Part shown: positions 18,196-26,708 of the stretch, piece by piece
Position numbering within the stretch: the first letter of the stretch is position 1
How the letters are laid out: each line of letters opens with the position of its first letter
NCBI GenBank assembly: GCA_947164965.1
Contig: CAMUYR010000008.1
Span: 1 to 64,000 of the forward strand
Direction of reading: 5' to 3'
Source: an uncultured Prevotella sp.
Lineage (GTDB): Bacteria; Bacteroidota; Bacteroidia; Bacteroidales; Bacteroidaceae
Length of the DNA: 64,000 bases
The notes under the pieces: generated by a model
The model's input: only the letters and a program-made list of their open reading frames with translations
Told to the model about the DNA's origin: nothing
Databases searched by the model: none
Made by a program: the position numbers and the translations under genes

Positions 18196-18470
18196 AACGC
18201 CTTAATTTTAAATTTGTCTAAATAGCGAGCGGTGTATTTCTTTGTTCACTATCAACTTCGCAACTAATTGATAATACTACATTTTGAGAGGTGTGAGGTT
18301 GAGAGTATGCACACTCAGGTAATGTTGTGAATTGCGTTTGTATCTTATTGAAAACCAAATACTTGTAAAAATCAAAACAGTTCGTGGATTAAAAAAGTTT
18401 AAAGATGGCATAAGAAACGTAATATGAGTGAGTTACGGAGATATGCAGTCTTTACGATTAAAAATGCAGA
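18196..18470. other. Non-coding gap before dnaA, no recognised content
   Basis: AT-rich stretch between the MlaD-type gene and the dnaA promoter. I see no cluster of DnaA boxes (TTATCCACA or close variants), no tandem repeats and no convincing small gene. A long dnaA leader or an unrecognised small RNA cannot be excluded. Confidence 0.5.
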
Positions 18471-18502
18471 TTTGTATTATTCGGAAATATGTATTAACTT
18501 TG
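18471..18502 (+). promoter_or_regulatory. dnaA promoter
   Basis: TTTG (18471-18474), a 20-base spacer and TAACTTTG (18495-18502) form a full -33/-7 pair, 58 bases before the dnaA ATG. Confidence 0.8.
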
Positions 18503-18560
18503 CATCCGAAAACAACCAGACCATCTGTCTGAATTTTAATAAAAAATATAGTAACGCCGC

Positions 18561-19970
18561 ATGGTAAATAATCCAAAGGCGCTTTGGGACAACTGCCTTA
18601 GTCTGATTAAGGACAACGTCACGGAGCAGCAATTTAAAACCTGGTTCGAGCCCATCGTCTTCGAGAGCTACACCGAAGATACTCGAACTCTTCTCGTGCA
18701 AGTACCGAGCATGTACGTGTACGAGTACTTGGAGGAATACTATGTTAGCTTACTAAGCAAAACCATCACCCGTTGTTTTGGCCAGAATGTTATTCTGAGT
18801 TACCGAGTGGTTACTGACAAGGCTAACGGCTTGTCGCAGGATGTAGAGACAGAGAATACTGCCGATATTGATGTTGTGCCTGCTAGTCAGCGTGCCAACA
18901 AGTCGCCAAATGTACTCGATGCTGCTACGCCTCAGGATTTGAATCCCCAGTTGGATCTTCATAAGACATTCCATAATTTTATCGAGGGCGACTCGAATAA
19001 GTTACCACGCACTGTGGGCATCTCAATTGCTGAGCATCCAGGCAAGTCAACCTTTAATCCTTTTTTTGTGTACGGACCTTCCGGCTGTGGTAAGACTCAC
19101 CTGATAAATGCCATAGGTATCCGTTGTAAAGAGATGTACCCACGCAAGCGCGTACTATATGTATCTGCCCGACTGTTTCAGGTCCAGTTTACGGATGCTG
19201 TACGCCAGAATACTGTCAATGATTTTATTCAATTCTACCAGTCTATCGATGTGCTGATAGTCGATGATATCCAGGAATGGGCTACAGCAAGTAAGACACT
19301 TGATACCTTCTTCCATATTTTCGACCATTTGTTCCGTCTAGGTAAGCAGATTATTCTTGCTTCGGACCGTCCTCCCGTCGATTTGCAGGGTGTCAAGGAC
19401 CGTCTGCTTACCCGTTTCTCTTGCGGACTGATAGCCGAGTTGGAAAAGCCTAATGTACAGTTGTGCATTGATATTCTTAACTCTAAATGCCGTCGTGACG
19501 GATTGAAGATTCCTGAGGATGTGATTCAGTACATTGCAGAGACAGCTAACGGTAGTGTTCGCGACTTGGAGGGTGTTATTAATTCGTTGTTGGCATATAG
19601 TGTAGTCTATAATTCCAATATCGACATGCGATTGGCAGAACGAGTTATCAGTCGTGCCGTGAAGGTCGACAACCATCCGCTTACTGTCGACGATATTTTG
19701 GAGAAGGTGTGTGGACACTACAAAGTTACTCAGCAGCAGGTAACCAGCCGTAGTCGTAAGCGTGACTATGTGTTAGTGCGCCAAGTGTCTATGTATCTGG
19801 CACAGAAATACACAAAGATGCCAGCTTCACGTATCGGACAACTTATTGGTGGTCGTGATCATAGTACCGTTATCCATAGCTGTTCATCCGTTGAACAGCG
19901 ACTGAAGGTTGACAAACTGTTTGGTGCAGAAATCAGCAGTATTGAGAATTCCTTCAAGCTCAAGAAGTAA
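18561..19970 (+). CDS. dnaA: Chromosomal replication initiator DnaA
   Basis: Binds and melts the replication origin. The 469 residues follow the normal order: domain I (ALWDNCLSLIKDNVTEQQFK TWF at the start), a variable linker (about 90-130), the AAA+ domain with Walker A GPSGCGKTHLINAIG (about 172-186), Walker B DVLIVDDIQ (about 230-238) and sensor residues near SDRPP and LLTRFSCGL, and the DNA-binding domain with RIGQLIGGRDHSTVIHSC (about 423-440). Its stop codon directly touches the stop of the convergent thiamine pyrophosphokinase gene. No dnaN or DnaA-box cluster lies beside it, as is common in Bacteroidota. Confidence 0.98.
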   Translation: MVNNPKALWDNCLSLIKDNVTEQQFKTWFEPIVFESYTEDTRTLLVQVPSMYVYEYLEEYYVSLLSKTITRCFGQNVILSYRVVTDKANGLSQDVETENTADIDVVPASQRANKSPNVLDAATPQDLNPQLDLHKTFHNFIEGDSNKLPRTVGISIAEHPGKSTFNPFFVYGPSGCGKTHLINAIGIRCKEMYPRKRVLYVSARLFQVQFTDAVRQNTVNDFIQFYQSIDVLIVDDIQEWATASKTLDTFFHIFDHLFRLGKQIILASDRPPVDLQGVKDRLLTRFSCGLIAELEKPNVQLCIDILNSKCRRDGLKIPEDVIQYIAETANGSVRDLEGVINSLLAYSVVYNSNIDMRLAERVISRAVKVDNHPLTVDDILEKVCGHYKVTQQQVTSRSRKRDYVLVRQVSMYLAQKYTKMPASRIGQLIGGRDHSTVIHSCSSVEQRLKVDKLFGAEISSIENSFKLKK

Positions 19971-20573
19971 TTATTTTACGTCGTAGGTTTGATAAACCAT
20001 ATAGTAACCGTTGGCACAGAATGAGAACTGGTCACCCAGCGCCTCGTTGAGTGTGCCCTGCCACCACTCATCATAGGCATAGCTGTTCCACCTGAGTCCT
20101 TCTGATGTCAGTTGGTCGCATCCGAAGTTGAAGATGCTCACCTGTTGGCCTTTCATGCTTTGGAAAATCCTGTTACCATAGGCAGGCGTAAAGACCCCGT
20201 GGTCTGTAAACATCATGCCTTCGACTCCCATCTTACGGAAGTAGCGCATCAGTAGTCCGATGTTTCCCAATGTGTGGTCTTCACGTTTTCCCGTACATCC
20301 CAGATAAGCTATCTTGTGCCATCCCTGCGACAGACAGTAGCGTGTGGCCTTGGTCAGGTCGTTATCTTCCTGTTCCTCGATTTGGATGAGTCGGTCGTGA
20401 TAGGCTGTAGGTACACTATCGCCGTCGCCCACCACGACTTCCGCCTGAGGCACATGCTTGATGGCACCATCACACGCCACAATATGCCTGGCGTTTTTCA
20501 GGATGCCGAGAGGAATCGCATGGGTAGGGAACTCCCCATTTGCAACGATAACAACGTCAAACTGAGTCTTCAT
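19971..20573 (-). CDS. Thiamine pyrophosphokinase (TnkA/ThiN type)
   Basis: Converts thiamine to thiamine diphosphate using ATP. The 200 residues carry the TPK catalytic pattern: VIVANGEFP at the start, HIVACDGAIKHVP, VVGDGDSVP, EDNDLTKATRYC (the Asp and Lys bind Mg and ATP in the family), and LGCTGKREDHTLGN, with the thiamine-binding domain at the C-terminus. I chose ATG 20573, which overlaps the stop of the transporter gene by four bases. The in-frame extension upstream is translated transporter sequence in another frame. As third gene of a TPP-riboswitch operon it traps imported thiamine. Confidence 0.93.
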   Translation of the reverse strand: MKTQFDVVIVANGEFPTHAIPLGILKNARHIVACDGAIKHVPQAEVVVGDGDSVPTAYHDRLIQIEEQEDNDLTKATRYCLSQGWHKIAYLGCTGKREDHTLGNIGLLMRYFRKMGVEGMMFTDHGVFTPAYGNRIFQSMKGQQVSIFNFGCDQLTSEGLRWNSYAYDEWWQGTLNEALGDQFSFCANGYYMVYQTYDVK

Positions 20574-21157
20574 TTCTGGTCTCTTTTTACAGTTTTTGCT
20601 ACGCTCTTCCATTTTCGATAGCCGGCTATGGCAATGACGACATAGAGACCGTAGAGCATGGCTTTGAATGGAATGCCTTTTTGTATATAGAGGAAGGTAC
20701 AGACAGCATCGACGATGATCCAGAATATCCATTGCTCCACATACTTACGTGCCAGCGCCCATAGAGCTACAAATGATACGGCATTGGTAAACGAGTCGAG
20801 TAGGGGAACGGTGGAGTTGGTCCATGTCACGAGAATATAGTAGATAAGTCCCCATGAAATCAGGAAAAACAGCAAGGAAGGAAGATACTGGTTGCGAGGC
20901 ATAAAGATAATAGGCAACGACTCTTTCTTTTTCCTGGTTTTCTTGAATTTCCATATATAGAGTCCGTAGAAGGCAGCAAGGGTGTAATAACAGGCCATAC
21001 CGGCGTCCCCATACAGCCCGTGCTGCCAGTAGAGAATAATGTCGAGTGCTGGCATGATGATGCCTATCACCCAGAGGGCTATATGCGCACGATACTCTAG
21101 CCAGATATAAATCAGGCCGAGTATCGTGGTCAATATGTCAAGCCAGTCCAATGTCAT
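20570..21157 (-). CDS. pnuT: PnuC-family transporter, probably thiamine-specific PnuT
   Basis: A 195-residue inner-membrane protein with about seven hydrophobic helices and the PnuC family features: VTLDW-like start, YIWLEYRAHIALWVIGIIMP, GLYGDAGMACYYTLAAFYGL and QWIFWIIVDAVCTFLYIQKG. The family moves vitamins by facilitated diffusion, with kinase trapping inside. The TPP riboswitch and the thiamine pyrophosphokinase next to it indicate thiamine (PnuT) rather than nicotinamide riboside (PnuC); this OMR-PnuT-TnkA arrangement is known in Bacteroidota. Gap to the receptor gene is 26 bases and consists of a short repeat. Confidence 0.88.
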   Translation of the reverse strand: MTLDWLDILTTILGLIYIWLEYRAHIALWVIGIIMPALDIILYWQHGLYGDAGMACYYTLAAFYGLYIWKFKKTRKKKESLPIIFMPRNQYLPSLLFFLISWGLIYYILVTWTNSTVPLLDSFTNAVSFVALWALARKYVEQWIFWIIVDAVCTFLYIQKGIPFKAMLYGLYVVIAIAGYRKWKSVAKTVKRDQK

Positions 21158-21158
21158 A

Positions 21159-21185
21159 ACCTCTTACCTCTCACCTCTTACCTCT
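21159..21185. repeat. Short tandem repeat of 7-base period between receptor and pnuT
   Basis: The gap and the last bases of the receptor gene consist of ACCTCTT / ACCTCTC units (read on the plus strand), about four copies. On the transcribed strand this is GAGGTAA and GAGGTGA. It belongs with similar 7-8 base period tracts elsewhere in the window. Confidence 0.75.
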
Positions 21186-23439
21186 AAAAATTCACCGACA
21201 GATGTGCCATCATATTAAAAGGTGCCGAAGGAGCGAAGCCTGCAGCATCCTGGTCGCGCAGTCCCCATCCGTTGACAGCCTTCACACCGCCCTTGCCGTC
21301 CTTCTCAAACTGAGGTGCTGCCCAGCCGTTGTTGTCATACTTGGCCGAGAAGATGTTGTAGAGTGTTACACCTGCCGTCACCTCTTTGACGCCCCATTGC
21401 TTCAGCGCGAAGGTGTAGCTCAGATCTACGTTCGTGTTGAAGTGAGCCTTCAGCAGCAGTGTTTCATAGGTGGTATTGGCATCTGCGCTCCACGAGTCCT
21501 TGCACTCCATCTCCTTGAAACCCGTATTGGTCAGGTACTGGTCGCTGATGTACTGACTCTGTATGGAGGCCTTGAAGCCACGGTAGTCGAAGGTCAGAAT
21601 ATGGTTCATGATAAAGTCTGGCGAGAACGAAAGCGGCGTGTCGCCCAGATTGACCACGTCCAGATCGTTATCCTTGACGGTCCAGTCCTTGGCACGGTTA
21701 CGGCTCAGCGTGGCGTTGGCGTCCCAGCGCAACCAGTCGAGAGGCTTCCACGCAGCCTCCAGTTCCAGACCCAAGCGGTAGCTCTTGCCCACGTTGGTGG
21801 CTATGGCCTCGCCGATTTCGTTCAGCTCACCCGTCAGTACGAACTGGTCCTTATACGACATCCAGTAGATGTTGGCACCTGCCGAGAAACGCTCGCTTTG
21901 AAATTTATATCCCACCTCGAGGTCGTTCAGACGTTCGGCCTTCAAGTCGGTGCCAATATTGTCTTCGTAGTCGTTGCGCGTCGGTTCTTTATGGGCGATG
22001 GCAAACGAGGCATATACTTTGTGATTGCGCGTAATGTCGTAGTTCAGTCCGAACTTGGGGTTGAAGAAATTGAACTTGTCGTCCACCACATACTTGCCAT
22101 CAAGGTTAAAGCCATATTCATCAGTGGGGTCCTGCATCTTGTAGCCAATGTGGCGGTACTGCAAGTCCAGGAATCCGCTCAGTCCTTTTGTAAACTCATA
22201 ATTGACCTTGCCGTAGATATTGAAGTCGGTCTTCTTGGCATTGTTGCGGTAGTATTCATGGTTGGGCACGCCTACCACCTCGCCAAAGTGGTCACCGTCG
22301 TACTTGTTCCACCCGCCTCCCAAGGCTGCTTCCAATCCGTGGTGGTTGTTATACACCAGCGAGGCTACGGCTCCGTAGAAGTCGTTGGCCATCTTCTTTT
22401 GTTCTATGACATTACCACGCGTTTCCGGATCCTCATAGCCATAGAAATCTATCAATCCATATTTGCCTAATTTGCGGTTGCGCTTATACTGCTCGTAGTA
22501 GCCGTCACCTCTGGTGTAGTGTAGGGCAGCGTTGAGGTTCAGCTCCTGCGTTAGTCGCTGGTTCCATATCAACTGGTAGTTCTGCTGATGGTAGTTGTCC
22601 GTCTGGTTGTCGTAATAGCCCGTGGGTCTGCCGTTCTCGTCGAAGCCCATCACGCCGCACGAGTTATAGGTACGTCCATAGAGGCTCTGCTCGTATTTCG
22701 ACGTGTAGTTCCACGCATGGTAAGTCTCTTCTACGCCATTGAAGGTAATAAACTTCACCATTGTGTTGTCGCCGAAGTAGCCTGCCTGCAGGAAATAGGA
22801 GTTAAGTTTGGTCGAGGCGCGGTCCAGATAGCCCTTCGAGCCGATGTTCGACAAACGGCCCTGTATGCCCCAGTGTCCACCCAACAAACCCGTACCAAAG
22901 CGCAACGTCTGCTTATGGCTGTAATAGCTGCCACCACTCAGGTCCAAGCCGATGAAAGGCTCTATGCCGACGTTCTCTGTCTGCATGTTCAGCGTAGCGC
23001 CAAAAGCACCTGCGCCATTGGTCGATGTGCCCACGCCACGCTGAATCTGCATCGACTGCACACTGCTGGCGAAGTCGCCCATATTGACCCAATAGAGCTG
23101 GGCGCTCTCAGCGTCGTTCATGGGAATGCCGTTGGCTGTGATGTTGATGCGTGAGGGGTCTGTGCCACGAACGCGCAGCGAGGTATAGCCTATACCGTTA
23201 CCAGCATCCGAGGTCATCGTCACGCTGGGTGTCAGCGACAGCAGATAGGGCACATCCTGTCCAAAGTTCACGGCTTTCAGCTGTTCCTTGTTCATGTCTG
23301 TAAATGCTACCGGTGTCTTGCGGGTAGCTCGTGTTGCTACTACCTGTACATCCTGCAACTCTACGCTTTTCAGCGTGTCTAATTCGCTGGCTTGGGCTGT
23401 TACCGTACCCAGCAATGCCATCATGAAAAACTTTCTCAT
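21184..23439 (-). CDS. TonB-dependent outer-membrane receptor, thiamine uptake
   Basis: A 751-residue receptor with signal peptide (1-17, ending VTAQAS), a TonB-box/plug start (LQDVQVVATRATRKTPVAF), plug motifs (YTSLRVRGTDPSRINITANG and IPMNDAESAQLYWVNMGD), and a beta-barrel ending in an aromatic residue (MMAHLSVNF). It lacks the CarboxypepD domain and length of SusC proteins and so belongs to the vitamin/siderophore-type receptors. The substrate is inferred from the TPP riboswitch directly upstream and the PnuT and thiamine pyrophosphokinase genes downstream. A promoter box, TAATTTTG (23585-23578 minus), precedes the riboswitch. Confidence 0.92.
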   Translation of the reverse strand: MRKFFMMALLGTVTAQASELDTLKSVELQDVQVVATRATRKTPVAFTDMNKEQLKAVNFGQDVPYLLSLTPSVTMTSDAGNGIGYTSLRVRGTDPSRINITANGIPMNDAESAQLYWVNMGDFASSVQSMQIQRGVGTSTNGAGAFGATLNMQTENVGIEPFIGLDLSGGSYYSHKQTLRFGTGLLGGHWGIQGRLSNIGSKGYLDRASTKLNSYFLQAGYFGDNTMVKFITFNGVEETYHAWNYTSKYEQSLYGRTYNSCGVMGFDENGRPTGYYDNQTDNYHQQNYQLIWNQRLTQELNLNAALHYTRGDGYYEQYKRNRKLGKYGLIDFYGYEDPETRGNVIEQKKMANDFYGAVASLVYNNHHGLEAALGGGWNKYDGDHFGEVVGVPNHEYYRNNAKKTDFNIYGKVNYEFTKGLSGFLDLQYRHIGYKMQDPTDEYGFNLDGKYVVDDKFNFFNPKFGLNYDITRNHKVYASFAIAHKEPTRNDYEDNIGTDLKAERLNDLEVGYKFQSERFSAGANIYWMSYKDQFVLTGELNEIGEAIATNVGKSYRLGLELEAAWKPLDWLRWDANATLSRNRAKDWTVKDNDLDVVNLGDTPLSFSPDFIMNHILTFDYRGFKASIQSQYISDQYLTNTGFKEMECKDSWSADANTTYETLLLKAHFNTNVDLSYTFALKQWGVKEVTAGVTLYNIFSAKYDNNGWAAPQFEKDGKGGVKAVNGWGLRDQDAAGFAPSAPFNMMAHLSVNF

Positions 23440-23488
23440 TTCTTTTACCTTATTTATTAATACAAAAAATAAGGGGTTGTTCAGTTAC

Positions 23489-23569
23489 TCATCATCCCTG
23501 CGTCGGCATTGTCCGTATCAGGTTCCGAGGGTATCATCTCAGCCCACACTCGTGAGCACCCCTTGATAA
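23489..23569 (-). promoter_or_regulatory. TPP riboswitch (THI element)
   Basis: On the minus strand the aptamer has all THI signatures: GGGGTGCT, GGCTGAGATGATACCC, GGAACCTGAT, GGACAATGCCGACGCAGGGA. P1 is TTATCA (23569-23564) with TGATGA (23494-23489), six pairs with one GU. The promoter box TAATTTTG at 23585-23578 means the RNA begins almost at the aptamer. Downstream, ACCCCTT (minus strand, plus 23471-23477) is followed by a T-rich stretch and could pair with AAGGGGT inside the aptamer, a possible switching helix. It controls the receptor-PnuT-kinase operon. Confidence 0.97.
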
Positions 23570-23577
23570 ATCGGGTG

Positions 23578-23585
23578 CAAAATTA
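23578..23585 (-). promoter_or_regulatory. -7 promoter box TAATTTTG of the thiamine operon
   Basis: On the minus strand TAATTTTG plus CA lies nine bases before the aptamer P1 stem. It is divergent from the pyrE promoter 43 bases away. Confidence 0.7.
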
Positions 23586-23627
23586 CAAAAAAACTATCGA
23601 TTCACCACACTTTTCTCTTTTTTTTTG

Positions 23628-23635
23628 TACCTTTG
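23628..23635 (+). promoter_or_regulatory. -7 promoter box TACCTTTG of pyrE
   Basis: TACCTTTG plus CG lies 18 bases before the pyrE ATG at 23654, preceded by a T-rich tract. It shows that the in-frame codon at 23633 is too far upstream to be the start. Confidence 0.7.
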
Positions 23636-23653
23636 CGCCAAAATTGTAGAGAT

Positions 23654-24292
23654 ATGGATACGATAAAGAAACTTTTTGCACAGAAACTGATGGATATCAA
23701 AGCCATCAAACTGCAACCCAACGAGCCGTTTACATGGGCATCGGGTTGGAAGTCCCCCATCTATACAGACAACCGTAAGACGTTAGGTTTTGCGGATGTC
23801 CGCTCGTTTGTGAAACTTGAGCTCTGCCATGCTATACAGAAGTATTTTCCAGAGGCTGAGGCTGTAGCAGGTGTTGCTACTGGTGCTATAGCACAAGGCG
23901 CATTGGTGGCTGACGAGTTGGGTTTGCCTTATGCTTATGTACGCCCCAAACCGAAGGATCATGGTATGGGTAATCAGGTGGAAGGCGAATTGAAGAAAGG
24001 TGCTAAGGTTATTGTGGTAGAGGACCTGATATCTACAGGTGGCTCTAGCCTGAAAGCTGTTGCAGCCCTTCGCGAGTATGGTGTAGAGGTCATAGGTATG
24101 GTGGCATCCTTTACATACGGTTTCCCTGTAGCTGAAGAGGCTTTCCGTGAGGCTGGTGTGAAGCTCATCACGCTGAGCGACTATGCTGCAGTTCTGGAAC
24201 AGGCTGCTGAGACAGGTTATATTAAGAAGGAAGAAATTGAAGTGTTGAACGAGTGGCGCAAGTCACCAAGTACGTGGAAGCAAAATGACTAA
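23654..24292 (+). CDS. pyrE: Orotate phosphoribosyltransferase
   Basis: Joins orotate and PRPP to give orotidine 5'-phosphate in pyrimidine synthesis. The 212 residues contain WASGWKSPIYTDNR (orotate binding), VAGVATGAIAQGALVADEL, AYVRPKPKDHGMGNQVEG and the PRPP-binding loop VIVVEDLISTGGSSLKAV (about 116-133). The last eight bases overlap the start of the SRPBCC gene, so the two are translationally coupled. It leads an operon with an SRPBCC protein, argH and a Rieske-like lipoprotein; no other pyr gene is nearby. Confidence 0.96.
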   Translation: MDTIKKLFAQKLMDIKAIKLQPNEPFTWASGWKSPIYTDNRKTLGFADVRSFVKLELCHAIQKYFPEAEAVAGVATGAIAQGALVADELGLPYAYVRPKPKDHGMGNQVEGELKKGAKVIVVEDLISTGGSSLKAVAALREYGVEVIGMVASFTYGFPVAEEAFREAGVKLITLSDYAAVLEQAAETGYIKKEEIEVLNEWRKSPSTWKQND

Positions 24293-24698
24293 GTTTGAAA
24301 GTAGTATAAAGCTGATACCATATCCTGTAGAGAATGTGTATCGTAATATCAGTGATTTGAGTAATTTGGAACGTGTCCGTGATCGTATTCCTGAGGATAA
24401 GTTGCAGGACTTCCAGTTCGATAGCGACTCCGTACAGGTGAGTGTTGATCCTGTGGGAACTATCAAACTGCGCATTATTGAGCGTGAGGAAAATAAGTGT
24501 GTCAAGTTTGAAACAGAACAATCGCCACTGCCTTTTAATCTCTGGATTCAGGTGTTACCTGTTAGTGCTTCGGAGAGCAAGATGAAAGTCACAGTGAAGG
24601 CCGACATTCCCTTTATGCTGAAAGGAATGGTAGCAGGTCCTTTGCAGGATGGCGTTGAGAAGATTGCAGATGCATTGTCACAAATACCTTATGTATAA
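24285..24698 (+). CDS. SRPBCC/START-like fold protein
   Basis: A 137-residue cytoplasmic protein with the shape of a polyketide-cyclase/START-like domain: N-terminal strand FESSIKLIPYPVENVYRNIS, helix DLSNLERVRDRIPEDKL, a beta sheet (VQVSVDPVGTIKLRIIERE, VKFETEQ), and a long C-terminal helix (LQDGVEKIADALSQIPY). This fold binds hydrophobic ligands. No specific ligand can be named. It starts inside the end of pyrE and its stop overlaps the argH start by one base, so it is locked into this operon. Confidence 0.8.
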   Translation: MTKFESSIKLIPYPVENVYRNISDLSNLERVRDRIPEDKLQDFQFDSDSVQVSVDPVGTIKLRIIEREENKCVKFETEQSPLPFNLWIQVLPVSASESKMKVTVKADIPFMLKGMVAGPLQDGVEKIADALSQIPYV

Positions 24699-26035
24699 TG
24701 GCCAATAAGCTTTGGGAAAAGAACTTTGAGGTGAATGCCGAGATCGAACGGTTCACTGTAGGTAGAGATCGTGAGATGGATCTCTATCTGGCGCCATACG
24801 ATGTGTTGGGCTCGATGGCTCATATCACCATGCTGGAAAGTATCGGACTCATTGGTAAGGACGAATTGCCCCTGTTGTTGGCAGAGCTTAAGAATATCTA
24901 TCAGATTTGCCAGCGTGGCGAGTTCGTCATCGAAGATGGCGTAGAGGATGTACATTCTCAAGTGGAGCTGATGCTAACCCGTAAGTTAGGCGATATCGGC
25001 AAGAAGATTCATTCAGGACGTTCCCGCAATGATCAGGTGTTGGTCGACCTGAAGCTCTTTACCCGTCACGAACTGATGGAGATTGCTGATGGCGTGAAGG
25101 TGCTGTTCGATGAACTTATCCAGAAGAGCGAACAGTATAAGCAGGTGCTGATGCCTGGCTATACCCATCTGCAGGTGGCTATGCCATCCAGCTTTGGTCT
25201 GTGGTTTGGTGCCTACGCTGAGAGTTTGACAGACGACATGCTCTTTCTGCAGGCTGCTTATAAGATGACCAATCGCAATCCTTTGGGTTCTGCTGCAGGC
25301 TATGGCTCTTCGTTCCCTCTGAATCGTCAGATGACTACCGACTTGTTGGGCTTCGACACAATGGACTATAATGTGGTGTATGCTCAGATGGGTCGTGGAA
25401 AGATGGAGCGTAACGTAGGTTTTGCGATAGCTACTATTGCAGGAACGCTGGCAAAAATGGCTTTCGATGCCTGCTTGTTTAATTCTCAGAACTTCTCGTT
25501 TGTGAAATTACCCAAGGAATGTACCACGGGTTCGAGCATCATGCCTCATAAGAAGAATCCAGATGTCTTTGAGCTGATTCGTGCCAAGTGTAACAAGTTA
25601 CAGGCATTACCCCAACAGGTGACACTCATCATGAACAATCTGCCCGTAGGTTATTTCCGTGACCTGCAGATTATCAAAGAGGTCTTCCTGCCAGCCTTCG
25701 ATGAACTGAAGGACTGTCTGCAGATGGCTGCATATATAATAAATAAAATAGAGGTACGCGCGGATATCCTCGACAATCCCATGTACGATCCCATGTTCTC
25801 TGTTGAAGAGGTGAATCGCCTCGCATCAGAAGGAATGCCTTTCCGTGATGCCTATAAGAAGGTCGGGCTCGACATAGAGGCAGGCACCTTCCGTCCTAAC
25901 AAGGAGATCCATCATACTCATGAGGGTTCTATTGGTAATCTCTGTAACGACCGTATTACTGCATTGATGGATAGCGTACTCAAGGGTTTTGCCTTCGAAC
26001 ACGTGCTGAAAGCCGAGGAGGAATTGTTACGATGA
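24698..26035 (+). CDS. argH: Argininosuccinate lyase
   Basis: Splits argininosuccinate into arginine and fumarate, the last step of arginine synthesis. The 445 residues show SGRSRNDQVLVDLKLF (about 107-122), GYTHLQVAMPSSFG, NPLGSAAGYGSSFPLNR and the fumarase/aspartase signature GSSIMPHKKNPD (about 278-289, with the catalytic Ser). Its ATG overlaps the SRPBCC stop (TAATG), and the following lipoprotein gene starts within its last codon and stop. No other arginine gene is present in the window. Confidence 0.96.
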   Translation: MANKLWEKNFEVNAEIERFTVGRDREMDLYLAPYDVLGSMAHITMLESIGLIGKDELPLLLAELKNIYQICQRGEFVIEDGVEDVHSQVELMLTRKLGDIGKKIHSGRSRNDQVLVDLKLFTRHELMEIADGVKVLFDELIQKSEQYKQVLMPGYTHLQVAMPSSFGLWFGAYAESLTDDMLFLQAAYKMTNRNPLGSAAGYGSSFPLNRQMTTDLLGFDTMDYNVVYAQMGRGKMERNVGFAIATIAGTLAKMAFDACLFNSQNFSFVKLPKECTTGSSIMPHKKNPDVFELIRAKCNKLQALPQQVTLIMNNLPVGYFRDLQIIKEVFLPAFDELKDCLQMAAYIINKIEVRADILDNPMYDPMFSVEEVNRLASEGMPFRDAYKKVGLDIEAGTFRPNKEIHHTHEGSIGNLCNDRITALMDSVLKGFAFEHVLKAEEELLR

Positions 26036-26613
26036 GACATTGGTTGCTTTTCCTGATGGTGTTGGTGCTATGTAGTTGTCAGAAAGAGGAAAACCGATAT
26101 AGCACAAACTATCTTTGCTATTTCAGGTATTATACTGACCTGCATCCTACCAGCCAGTTGACTTATATGCTCAGCGACCCAGGTGCTTATGTCTTTGTAA
26201 GACTCGACTCTCGAGGCGGACTGAAACGTGTGTTGACGCAATCGAATAGGGATGGGAAACGTGATACCACTAATCTGACGACAGCGGCAGAGAGTGATTT
26301 CTCACGCTACAGTTTGGGTGCAGGCGATGTCCTTATTATAGGTAATAGCCGATCGTTGGACGGCTTGAGGGCCTACGACGCACAGTGTCCCAACTGTTTG
26401 AACCTGCATGGCCGTCCTGCTTATCCACTTAGCTGGAGCGATGGTGGTCAGATGGTTAGTTGTGGTCAGTGTGGACGAAAGTACGATCTCAATAATGGGG
26501 GACCACAGAATGGTGGCAATGGCGATTTACGATTGATGGAATATCATCCGCATGTGATTACTACAACCTTGGGAACAACCTTGGAAGTGACCAATACAGG
26601 GCCTGTAAGATAG
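26032..26613 (+). CDS. Rieske-like lipoprotein with a four-cysteine site
   Basis: A 193-residue lipoprotein (signal ending LVLCSC, lipidated Cys at about 16). The C-terminal half resembles a Rieske fold: AYDAQCPNC (about 120-128), then about 27 residues on VSCGQCGRKYDLNNGGPQNG (about 153-172). Real Rieske proteins use CxH and CxxH to hold a 2Fe-2S cluster. Here both pairs are CxxC, giving four cysteines that would suit a zinc or rubredoxin-like iron site instead. The partner is unknown. The start overlaps the end of argH (ATGA). I place it in the envelope, function not known. Confidence 0.8.
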   Translation: MRHWLLFLMVLVLCSCQKEENRYSTNYLCYFRYYTDLHPTSQLTYMLSDPGAYVFVRLDSRGGLKRVLTQSNRDGKRDTTNLTTAAESDFSRYSLGAGDVLIIGNSRSLDGLRAYDAQCPNCLNLHGRPAYPLSWSDGGQMVSCGQCGRKYDLNNGGPQNGGNGDLRLMEYHPHVITTTLGTTLEVTNTGPVR

Positions 26614-26651
26614 ACATATTTGGTGTGGAGATGAAAAAAAGTGAGATTTTC

Positions 26652-26682
26652 TTTGATATCTCTTTCCTTTTTTGTAACTTTG
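26652..26682 (+). promoter_or_regulatory. Promoter of tRNA-Leu
   Basis: TTTG (26652-26655), a 19-base spacer and TAACTTTG (26675-26682) form a full -33/-7 pair 26 bases before the tRNA. Confidence 0.8.
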
Positions 26683-26708
26683 CACTCGCAAATCGCAAAA
26701 GGTCTGCT

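Noticed and set aside
18196..18560. Possible replication origin beside dnaA
   Set aside because: No cluster of TTATCCACA-like boxes and no AT-rich unwinding array was found. The single TTATCCATA near 19868 lies inside dnaA and is not enough.
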